Origin: a virus
IMG/VR virus record: IMGVR_UViG_3300025809_002164
Coordinates: 62,001-126,000 of that record
Length of the DNA stretch: 64,000 nucleotides
Direction: 5' to 3' (one strand)
The translations under genes were made by a program, and so were the position numbers. Positions within the stretch are counted from its first letter, which is position 1. Each line of letters starts with the position of its first letter. The notes beneath the pieces were generated by a model. It was not told the DNA's origin. It was given only the letters and a program-made list of their open reading frames with translations, and ran no database searches. Below, piece after piece: positions 52,674 to 61,900 of this stretch.

Positions 52674-53269
52674 TATATTTTCTTTAAATTTATTTTTTTG
52701 ATATCTATTTCAAATTGATTTATTATACTAGATATATATTTAGTATTGCTAAATTTAGCAGACCTAATATTCTTATTTGTCTGAATTCCTTCTCCAGATC
52801 TACTAACATCTGATTCTGTGTGTAAGAATTTACCCAATCCAGGCAGTCCAGACTCAATGCCTTTAGCCCAGCTTCTCCCTTCAGCCCAAGGAAGTGGGGT
52901 AATTTTAAATATATCAGAAGCTGAGGGATACATTATATAAGTTTGAGAGTCTCCATTTCTTTTAACCATGGTCGAAGTAAGTCTTATAGCATTAAAAGCA
53001 GACCTTATTGCATCTATAGGTCGATCATTTCTCTCAAAACCTATAAAGGTAAACAAATTGCCAACACCACCCAAGGTTCCAGAAGAGTTTAGAGAGTCCA
53101 CTCCACTTTCAATCTCTTTAGTTACTGGGTGATTATTAAATTCTCTCAATAAATCTTCCTTAATTTTATTAAATTCCGAATTAACTATTCTTTTTACCTC
53201 ATTTATATATTCAATAGACTTACTGAAATCCGCGCCCTTCAAGGCTTGCTTTGCTCCTCCCATTCTCAT
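52673..53269 (-). CDS. putative tail or neck protein (198 aa)
   Basis: 198 residues. An N-terminal helix (YINEVKRIVNSEFNKIKEDLL), a central MYPSASDIFKI and PWAEGRSWAKGIESGLPGLGKFL, then a C-terminal helix. Gene position between tail chaperone-like genes and virion fibres, and the size, suit a tail-completion or minor tail protein. It is predicted soluble. The gap to the next gene is one base. Role inferred from position only. Confidence 0.6.
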   Translation of the reverse strand: MRMGGAKQALKGADFSKSIEYINEVKRIVNSEFNKIKEDLLREFNNHPVTKEIESGVDSLNSSGTLGGVGNLFTFIGFERNDRPIDAIRSAFNAIRLTSTMVKRNGDSQTYIMYPSASDIFKITPLPWAEGRSWAKGIESGLPGLGKFLHTESDVSRSGEGIQTNKNIRSAKFSNTKYISSIINQFEIDIKKINLKKI

Positions 53270-53270
53270 A

Positions 53271-53729
53271 TCAGCCTTCGTCTACAGCTTTTAAGTAGAA
53301 AGTATAATACCTTGGAGAGAATAACCCATGAGGCATTTCGTCACTAATTACAGAAAACTTCCTTCCATCAAATTCGCATCTTTTGGTTTCCTTTAAATAA
53401 GAATATCCGTCTGGCCCCACCTTGATTCGAACCTCTCCTACATGCTTCTCTACCTTAATTTGAGCTCCCGCTTCTCCATCAAAAGCCTCATCATTCTGCC
53501 TTCCCATATATAATATTCTAGCTTTAAATGTAGCTTCAACTATCTTTCTAGTTATTGATGTAACTGAACCTCTTACATTTTTATATAAATAATTATAATA
53601 AGGATCCGTACTTAAGATTACTCTCTGAGCATCTTTAATAAATTTTATATCCCTAGCAAAAGTATCGTGTATATCATCAAATACAGACTCCATTGATTCC
53701 TTGTCGTCATCATTAATTAGTGATCCCAT
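53271..53729 (-). CDS. structural-region hypothetical protein, start reassigned
   Basis: 152 residues from the ATG at 53729 (MGSLINDDDKES). A longer frame reaches an ATG at 53858, but that would overlap the divergent 53785 gene. A GTGTAAAAAATATA element ends at the 53729 ATG (first G at -14), as in other genes here, so I chose the shorter form. The protein is helical then beta (VEKHVGEVRIKVGPDGYSYL). Possibly a tail-completion protein. Function unknown. Confidence 0.65.
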   Translation of the reverse strand: MGSLINDDDKESMESVFDDIHDTFARDIKFIKDAQRVILSTDPYYNYLYKNVRGSVTSITRKIVEATFKARILYMGRQNDEAFDGEAGAQIKVEKHVGEVRIKVGPDGYSYLKETKRCEFDGRKFSVISDEMPHGLFSPRYYTFYLKAVDEG

Positions 53730-53738
53730 TATATTTTT

Positions 53739-53743
53739 TACAC
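53739..53743 (-). promoter_or_regulatory. GTGTA element before the 53271-53729 gene
   Basis: On the minus strand GTGTAAAAAATATA abuts the ATG at 53729. Together with the plus-strand element at 53759-53763 it makes a compact 55-base divergent control region. Confidence 0.5.
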
Positions 53744-53758
53744 CTAAACCAAGAATAA

Positions 53759-53763
53759 GTGTA
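53759..53763 (+). promoter_or_regulatory. GTGTA element before the 53785 gene
   Basis: GTGTATCATTAATT lies 26 bases before ATG 53785, with TAAGG as ribosome-binding site. Mirror partner of the minus-strand element 16 bases away. Confidence 0.45.
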
Positions 53764-53784
53764 TCATTAATTGTAATAAGGTTT

Positions 53785-54066
53785 ATGGAAGCTAAAGATT
53801 TTTTATCGGATAGGGTTAACGGAAGTACTAAAAGTTTGTTTAAACACTTTTTAGTCATTATCGAGGATTTGCACGCAGAAAACGAAATCTGTTTCGCTAA
53901 ATTAAGAAGAGCTATACCCGAACATAAAGACTTAATAGTTCAAGCCAATTACCTGGACGAGGATAAGATGAAGTACCTAAGGAAGAAGATTTTAGACATA
54001 GGTAATGAATCTATCAGGGGAGCTAATTCAGATTTAGAAAAATTTACTATAAAATTTAATTTTTAA
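53785..54066 (+). CDS. small protein of the tail region (93 aa)
   Basis: 93 residues from ATG 53785 (MEAKDFLSDRVNGS), preceded by TAAGG three bases before the ATG; the longer in-frame extension upstream would run into the divergent gene and has no such signals. Helix-rich and charged. It begins the rightward tail operon that leads to the tape measure. Family not recognised. Confidence 0.65.
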   Translation: MEAKDFLSDRVNGSTKSLFKHFLVIIEDLHAENEICFAKLRRAIPEHKDLIVQANYLDEDKMKYLRKKILDIGNESIRGANSDLEKFTIKFNF

Positions 54067-54103
54067 TATTATTATATTAATAATCTATTAAATAATTCAC
54101 ACT

Positions 54104-54949
54104 ATGTATACTAAGTCTAATAAAGAAATATATCGCTTTACTATTAATCTCGAGCAAGAAATTGAAAAAGAAGTTGATGTCGAAAAAGAAATAGAAGTCG
54201 AAAGAGAAGTTGAGGTTACTAAAACCAGAAAAGACGATTCAGGCAAAACTGAAAAATATAAAGAAAGTGTGCTTAAAAAAGTAAAAGAGAAAGAAGTAGT
54301 TAAAGAGAAAAGAACCTCCAAGGAAAAAGTCCCACATGTCTTCGTAATTAAACAACCGAATCGCCGGCAGATGGAAGAAGCCGACATGGAATTTAGTATT
54401 GAAATGAGCAGGTGTGTGAAAGAGGGGATACTAACTAAAGCTATGCTCTTAAATAAGTATACAGACACTGGAGGAATTATGAGCGAGTCTGAAGCTAAAG
54501 AATTATCTAAGCTTTATTCTAAACTATCAGAGAAACAAACAGAATTTACTGCCTGGAAAATTTCTGATAAATCAAACTTTACTGAAAAACAAAAAGCTGT
54601 TATAGAGGAAATATCCTCACTCAGAAGAGTGATCGCTCAAACTGAAACTAATTATTCCGCACTACTCAATCACACAGCAGATCATAAAGCTCAAACTCGA
54701 GTGATAGGTTGGTATTTATTATCTCTCGCCCACATAGAAAAAGACGGAGAACTTGAGCAGTTCTTTAAAGGAACAGGTTATGAAGAGAAAAAAGAAAATT
54801 TGTATAAACTAGAGGAAGAAGAGGATGACCTACTAGCGGCCGTATACGACAAACTAATAGCATTTATTAGCTTTTGGTATTTCAGTGTCTCGACCAACTT
54901 TGACGACTTCGTTGATCTAGAAAAAGACATAGAGGCAGGCAACCTATAA
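54104..54949 (+). CDS. tail assembly chaperone-like protein 1
   Basis: 281 residues. A highly charged N-terminal third (repeats of EKEVDVEKEIEVERE) is followed by KQPNRRQMEEADMEFSIEMS, GILTKAMLLNKY and a helix-rich C-terminus. The position, two genes upstream of the tape measure, is where the tail assembly chaperones (lambda gpG/gpGT type) lie. A frameshift signal was looked for near the stop and not found. Role by position, so moderate confidence. Confidence 0.6.
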   Translation: MYTKSNKEIYRFTINLEQEIEKEVDVEKEIEVEREVEVTKTRKDDSGKTEKYKESVLKKVKEKEVVKEKRTSKEKVPHVFVIKQPNRRQMEEADMEFSIEMSRCVKEGILTKAMLLNKYTDTGGIMSESEAKELSKLYSKLSEKQTEFTAWKISDKSNFTEKQKAVIEEISSLRRVIAQTETNYSALLNHTADHKAQTRVIGWYLLSLAHIEKDGELEQFFKGTGYEEKKENLYKLEEEEDDLLAAVYDKLIAFISFWYFSVSTNFDDFVDLEKDIEAGNL

Positions 54950-54950
54950 T

Positions 54951-55955
54951 GTGGAATCAACAGAGTACAGGAAGATATTTAGAGATATAATTAAAGGCCG
55001 AACCGATGTAGAAATAGGCGGCACTAAATATTACATTAAACATCTTAGCTCTTTAGATCAAGTTGATATTGATGAAATTAGAGATTCCTATATAGAAATA
55101 GCCTTATCAAGAGGTATTCCCAGCATGAAGGAAGCCCTTCAATCCATAAAGGATCAAGGTTTATGGACAGACAAAGACGAAAGAGAAATTAAACGTCAAG
55201 AAAACTTCATATCACAATTACGAGATAACAAGACTGAACTAGTCTTAAAGTCTCAAATAGACTTACAGAATAAAGAGATAGAAGAAACTCGCGCAAAAAT
55301 AAATGATCTTGAATCCAAGAAGCAAAGGTTACTTGGAGTTAATGCAGAGGATTATGCCAGTAAACGTGCTAGTGACTACTACATAATTAAGTCATTTTAC
55401 TTAGACCTCGAGTTAACTAAACCATTATTTTTAGAGGAGGAAGACTTCAATGAATTATATGCGGAGGAAGTTTCTGAGTTTATCCTTGGATACAATAAAG
55501 CTTTTAATGATTTTGATGAACTTAAAATTCAAGAAATGATACTTCAAGATTTTTATTATATATATTTTCCCTTTAGCGATGATACTGTTGGCTTTTTTGG
55601 TACTCCCGTAGTCGAATTAACTCATAATCAATTAAAGATGATAGTTTATACTAAAATATTTAAAAATATATTTGAAAATAATAAACATATTCCAGAAAAA
55701 ATTAAAAAAGACCCTAAAGCATTACTTGACTATGGTAGCATATCAGATGATGCCAAATCAAACTTACAGGATAAGTTTGGAGAAGATAAAGATGGATCAA
55801 CTTTATTTAATGCCACGGAAGAAGATTTTGAGTATGCCGGCCTAGAAAAACCTTCAGATAAAGCTGGAATTTCCCTTCATGACGCCGCCAAAAAGAAAGG
55901 CGGAAGTTTATCAATGGAAGATCTAATGGAATTAAGTGGTTTACCCAAAAAATAA
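54951..55955 (+). CDS. tail assembly chaperone-like protein 2
   Basis: 334 residues from a GTG one base after the preceding stop (TAATGTG). A long charged coiled coil (residues about 70-115, QIDLQNKEIEETRAKINDLE) follows an N-terminal domain with ITPH-like strands, and the C-terminus ends in SLSMEDLMELSGLPKK. It sits 30 bases before the tape measure, the usual place for the second chaperone. Function inferred from position and helicity. Confidence 0.6.
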   Translation: MESTEYRKIFRDIIKGRTDVEIGGTKYYIKHLSSLDQVDIDEIRDSYIEIALSRGIPSMKEALQSIKDQGLWTDKDEREIKRQENFISQLRDNKTELVLKSQIDLQNKEIEETRAKINDLESKKQRLLGVNAEDYASKRASDYYIIKSFYLDLELTKPLFLEEEDFNELYAEEVSEFILGYNKAFNDFDELKIQEMILQDFYYIYFPFSDDTVGFFGTPVVELTHNQLKMIVYTKIFKNIFENNKHIPEKIKKDPKALLDYGSISDDAKSNLQDKFGEDKDGSTLFNATEEDFEYAGLEKPSDKAGISLHDAAKKKGGSLSMEDLMELSGLPKK

Positions 55956-55956
55956 A

Positions 55957-55961
55957 GTGTA
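55957..55961 (+). promoter_or_regulatory. GTGTA element before the tape-measure gene
   Basis: GTGTACTTACC lies 29 bases before the ATG at 55986; an AATAAGG ribosome-binding site follows. The element begins one base after the stop codon of the previous gene. Confidence 0.45.
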
Positions 55962-55985
55962 CTTACCTGCAACAAGGAATAAGGT

Positions 55986-58900
55986 ATGTCACTAGGATTA
56001 AGAACTCATGTAATAGATTTAGAACAAAACATTAATCGTATTGTTCGAAAAGTAAATGCAGGTGGAGGTATAGTAGTTAAAGTGCGAGCGAGCGACTTTA
56101 CTCAACCACTGGGCAGAATGTCGGCGAAAGCTAATGAATTCACAAAGTCTCTTGAAGCTTCCAATGCTCGAGTGATAGCCTTCGGAGCATCTGCGGCAAT
56201 TATAGGGGGAGTAACCTTAGGATTCACCCAACTAGTTGTTCAGGCCACAAAAGTAGAAAAGATCTTAACCGACATTAATGTAGTTCTTAATACTTCCACA
56301 CAGAATTTAGAAAAGTTCGGAAACAGCTTGTTTAAGGTTGCTCGAAATACATCCCAAACTCTAGAGGTCGCAGCAGAAGCAGCTCTGGAGTTTTCCAGAC
56401 AAGGATTAAGTATGGAGGAGACTCTAAAGAGAACGAATGATGCCCTAATCTTGACTAGGCTCACTAGTTTAAAAGCTGCCGATTCAGTAAAAGGTCTAAC
56501 TGCTGCGGTTAACGGTTTCGCTGATGCAGGCATGACTACAGCCATGGTTATCAATAAATTATCCGCAGTAGATATTAAATTTGCCGTAAGTACAGACGAC
56601 TTAATTAACGCTCTATCTAGAGCTGGAGCTGTAGCTCAAGATGCGGGGGTTAGTTTTGATCAATTAATGGGAGCAGTAACTTCAGCTCAGCAGATTACAG
56701 CTCGAGGAGGAGCCGTAATAGGTAATAGTTTTAAGACTATCTTTACAAGAGTACAAAGAGGATCAACATTACAATCCTTAGAGGATTTAGGTATTGCGGT
56801 CAGAGATATAAGAGGAAACACACTTCCTGCTATGACGGTCCTTCAGAATTTATCATCAACTTACGAAAAGTTAGGAGCAACAACTAAAGCTGCGGTAGCC
56901 GAGCAAGTGGGTGGAGTTTTTCAAATCAACATACTTAAAGCGGCAATTAAAGACTTAAATGCCGAAACTTCAATATATAGTCAGGCGACCAAAGCATCAT
57001 CGTCAGCGACAAATGAAGCTTATACAAAAAATGCACAACTACAAAAAACTCTATCATCAATAGCCAATCAAACATTAACTACTGTTAGGGAATTAACAGC
57101 CAACCTAGGAAGCTTGACTATAGCTCCAGCCTTACAAGATTTCCTAAGCTCAGCTAACGAAGTTTTGGGGTCATTCAATAAGCTCTTTGGGGACACAGAG
57201 GGCGAATCTATTGGGGGTGACTTCGCTAAAGGTTTTGCAAGAGGTCTGGGCTCAGTACTCATGGGCCCCGGAATGATGGTTGCAGTTTTAGTGTTTGCAA
57301 AATTATTTAGTCAAGCTTTCAAATTTGCCAAAAGCTCAGTTAAAGATTTATTGCAGATTCAAAGCATTAAAGAAAAAGAAAAAGCAATACAAGAGTCTAT
57401 CGTTGATGCTATGATCAAGAATGTAGCCTTAAGTAAAGAGCTAGTAAAAATAGACGGAGACCAAGTTAAGCAAGAGCAAATAGTATTAGCTTTACTAAAA
57501 GAACAGACCGCACACATAGAACAGCAAAGAAGGATTGCTTCAGATATATCTCCGGCACTTAGAAGAGCTGGAGTTCAACCTAACTTGATAGTCTCAAAAG
57601 GTTCAAAACATGGATCTGACGGCCTTATTCCAAATTACTCAAACACAACACCCCTTGAGAGAGAAAGAGAAAGAAGCGGAGCACAGAAGGGTGGGTACAC
57701 AGCTGGAGCCATAGCTAAAATGCATGTGCCCAAATTAGGTGAAGTTGTCTACAACAAAAGAGAATCAGTTAGGAAATTCCCAGGAATGCAGCAACCCGCA
57801 ATTATTCCACCAATCAGCAGTAAGGCTGGTAAAAAATACCAAGACAATTTTTCCGAGAGGCATGGCTTTGATCCATACGGCAGTTCTAATAACTCAACCT
57901 ATAATGGCGGCTTAATTCCTAATTTCGCATCCAATACAACTGAGAAGTCTGCAATTCGAGCAATCCTAGATACACTAAAGAAAAGAAAGGTAAAAGTCTT
58001 ACCCAACGACCCGAAGCTCTCTTTCGCTGCAAATAGATACATGGAGGCGACCAAAGACAGGGAGTATCCTGGAGGTTCTGTTAATTTTGGCAAACATAAA
58101 ATAAGCATGAATGAAATCACCCTAGCCTTAAAGAAGCATGGTAATTATATGGGTGACGAAGATTTCTATGGAAATAAAGCTGGAGGCCTTATTCCTAACT
58201 TCGCACTTGGAGCCTCGCAACTCGCAGGTACAAATATTCTGAAATTGCCAAAAGCGAAAATGGCAACGCAAACAACTAAATCAGACTTTAGAGGAAATAG
58301 AGTTAAGGGTTGGAAAAATTTAGAAGCTCCACTTGACAGCATACAAAAAAGTGCCGCTAGTTATGCAGACGAGTTTAATGTTTTAAAAGGTCTAGGTATT
58401 AATGTGCTACAAAGAAAAATGTTCTTCACAAACAAAGAAGACGGAGGGATACGAAAATCTATAAATACTACTGATAGAAAAATGGCTAAATCCCGAGGAT
58501 TTCAGAAAAACAATAGAGACAACATAGCCGGATCTTCATACGAATCAGGACTTTACAAAAATCATTTAAAAGATAAAGGCTATAATGAAACTTGGACTGG
58601 AGGCTACACCCCTAAAGGTTTCCAGAAAGGCACAGGGGACCCTCAATCTACGGTTGATTTTTTTAAGGCTGGAAGGCTTCCAATAGAAGCTAAGTATGGG
58701 AAATTTACTCAAGCGAACTTAATAGCAAAAAGCATAAGGCTGTCTAGCGATAGATACATAGAAGACTTTTTATCAAGCAGGGGCGAGGGCGATATTGCTA
58801 ACAATATGGCTAATAAAAAATTTCAAGATGCATCAAGCACTCTTTCTAGCCTAGGTCATAAAAACGTAGATAAATCTATGGTGAAAAAATTCGGACTATC

Positions 58901-61900
58901 TTCAGGATTAGTACCTAATTTTATGTCTATTGGTTTAGGGCCTCATATGAACAGTAGCGATTGGCTAACCTCAAGTCTTAACCTAACCCGACAAAACTGG
59001 GACCAGGGCCAAAACCTAAAAGATGGTAGCTTTAGTGACTGGGTAGATTTCATAACAAAAGATCGCCAAATAGGCGTCCCGCTTCATTACAGAGACCGGC
59101 CGAGCAAAATAGACGAGATAGCTCAAAATAAATCGAACTCGAAAAGAGCTCGTCAGGCCAAAATACTCTACAATGACTACCTTAAAAATTTCACGAACAC
59201 AAACACTAAGAAAATCAAGATGTCTAAATTTGGAAATGTTCTTGAAATGGCTTTGGCTCAAAATTTCGGCAAAAAACCTACGTCAGCTTCATACCCAATG
59301 GACTTCACACATAATCCAATACATAAGCTTGACGGGAACCCTATAGTGAGTAGACAAACTTTAGGTCTCAACTCGCAGGTGGGAGATGCCGTTGTGACTT
59401 CTTCGGGACACGAAAAAAATAAGTTTTTCTCAAAAATTTTAGCTCACCAAATTAAATCAGGGTCAGCCGTCCTTGGAAAAAGAGGCAAATTTCCAGCAAG
59501 AATTAAAAACACAGGAGGATACAATGACTTAATCGGACACTCAGGCAAGACGAAACTTGATAAAACTGTTACAAACCATACAGCTACAGGAGCACAGTTA
59601 ACCAAAAAAAACGGCATCTTAGGGAAGTACTTAAATCCTAAGCAAAGTTATAAGTTAGATAAGTACAAAAAAGACTTCTGGAGTTACGACGAACTAGGCA
59701 TAAAGGCAGGTCAGGCTGTATCCAATTCGCAAGGTTTTATTCCAAATTATCTAAACACTGAAGAATTCGGCGACACCAGCACTAGCGCTGCCCAATTTAA
59801 TCAAAATAACGGACTCGACCTACAAACAGCTCTCTCAGGAGGCAAGGGTTTCAAGCTTACAAAATCTAACTTTCAAAAAGTAAGGCAATTCCTTAATAGT
59901 GCAGAATTCAGAAGTCTTCCTGCAGGAATTAAAACTCAATTAACAAACAAGCTCAGGATTCAATCAAAATTTCTAAAAATGGGAGATGTAACTAGACCTT
60001 ACTTAAAAGGCAAAACATCTTTTCCAGGTCGAATCGCAGTCTCTGGAGGTCTCATTCCGAATTTCTCCAACCCCTTGGCTGAAGCTATAGGTAGAGAAAA
60101 AGCAGCACTTTCAAGCCAGGGATCTACAGCTAAAGTCTATGTAGATCAGGATCAGAGACTTAAAGACACACTAAACCCTATGGGGCTAATGGTAGCAAAC
60201 AGAAGAGATGAGCCAATATCTGGTGCTCAAGGAGTTAATCGAGCAATTAATCAAGGGCTTAATCCGAAAACTCACGGCAGTTCAAATAATTCTACATATG
60301 ATTCAGGGCTAATTCCTAATTTCAACAGCCCAGTAGTAACGGGTACAGGCGGCAGTGTGTTCGCACCAGGTATTAAGGAATTAGATAAAGCAGCTAAGGA
60401 TACTGCTTCCAAAGTTAAAGATCACGGTAAATCTAGCAAAGAAGCATCAGGATCAGGAATGGATATGATGGGAGCAATGTTTGCTCTGACTAGTGTCTCA
60501 TATGCAGTTGAGGGAGCTTTAGGAGATGTCGACAGCTCCGCCGGAGCATTGGTTAAAACTCTCAATGCGGGAATAATGGGAGCTTCTCAGGGAGTAATGG
60601 TCTGGCAAGGCCTAAGTTCTGTAGGGGATAGCCTTATTAAGAAAAACACAAAGATGGGAAAAGCTATGGGTGTCGGAACAAAAATTCTCGGAGGTCTTGG
60701 CGCAGCTGTCGGAGTCCTAGTTCCAGTATTTCAAGCTTTAGGGGAAAATACCAGCATGCTGGATGGTCCGTTTGAAACTTTAGCTAAAAGTGTAAAAGAA
60801 ACATCGAAATCTATAGGGGCTCTAGGTAATGCCATAACTGCCCACACAGATCTAGAGTCTACTCGTAGTGAAATTTCACAATTAAATAATTCTCAAGATA
60901 AAAATACTTACGACGGAAGGATGAAACTATTAACCCTGCAGACGAAAGAAGCCAAAAATAACTCTGATTTAATTAAATCTGCTGGAGAACTTGGTAAAGC
61001 TTTAAACCTAACAGGAGCGGATCTTATGACAATGACATCTGGAACTGCTTTGGGCATGGAAAAACTACAAGAAAACATGTTAAAATACCAACAAGCACTT
61101 GCCGTAGAAACCGCGATGATGCAATTTACTAAAGGGCTAGGTAGTGGTGGGTTTGCTGGAATGTTCAAACAAGAAGGTACTGATTATGAAAGAAGGGCCG
61201 GCCAAGTGGGTGTAGCTCAGCAAATAGCTAGTCAATCAGAAAATCCCAAACAGTTAGACGAACAACTAAAAGTGTTTATGAAGGCCTTTTCTACCCTCAA
61301 AGAAGACTCCCAGCCCCTAAGAGACTCGGTCAGTACCTACCAGAATGTGTTGGCAGCAGGTAATAAAACAGGATTTGGAAGGTCCGCCGGATCACTTGCT
61401 ATGATGGCGAACAGTGCTAAGAATGAGCTTGGGATGGGAGTTGACGTGAGCAAGATTACTTCCACCTTTGAGAGTTCCGTCTCTAAGCTTCCTGTAGCCT
61501 ATCAAACTTTAGCATCCCAAATCATAAAGAACGCGCAATCAATGGAAATAGGGGATATTGAATCGCTCCTTAAAGGAGTTGAGAGTAATGCGAGGCTTTT
61601 AGTTAAAGATTCTAAAAAGTCAGCAGAACAACAAGTAATTAATTATAAATACCTAAGAGAGACTACTAGACTTAATCGAGAACTGGCCAACCGAACACAA
61701 CTATCATTAAATCAGGACAAAATAAACCTATCCTTAGGAAAAGAAAAGCAGGGAGTTCTAAAGTCAGCTCGAGCACACAATATAAAATACCTTGCAGCCC
61801 TGGGTGCGACAACTAAAGCCGCCACGCTTGAATCAGAGATGCTCGAAAAAAGCAAACAAATTGATCAAGATTTAATGAACAAAAAAACGGAAATAAATAA

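Noticed and set aside
53730-53858. N-terminal extension of the 53271 gene to the ATG at 53858
   Set aside because: The extension overlaps the divergent 53785 gene, and the GTGTA element lies exactly at -14 from the internal ATG at 53729.
54104-55955. Programmed -1 frameshift joining the two chaperone-like genes, as in lambda gpG/gpGT
   Set aside because: No X XXY YYZ heptamer lies in the right frame before the stop at 54947-54949. The second gene has a plausible GTG start one base later.
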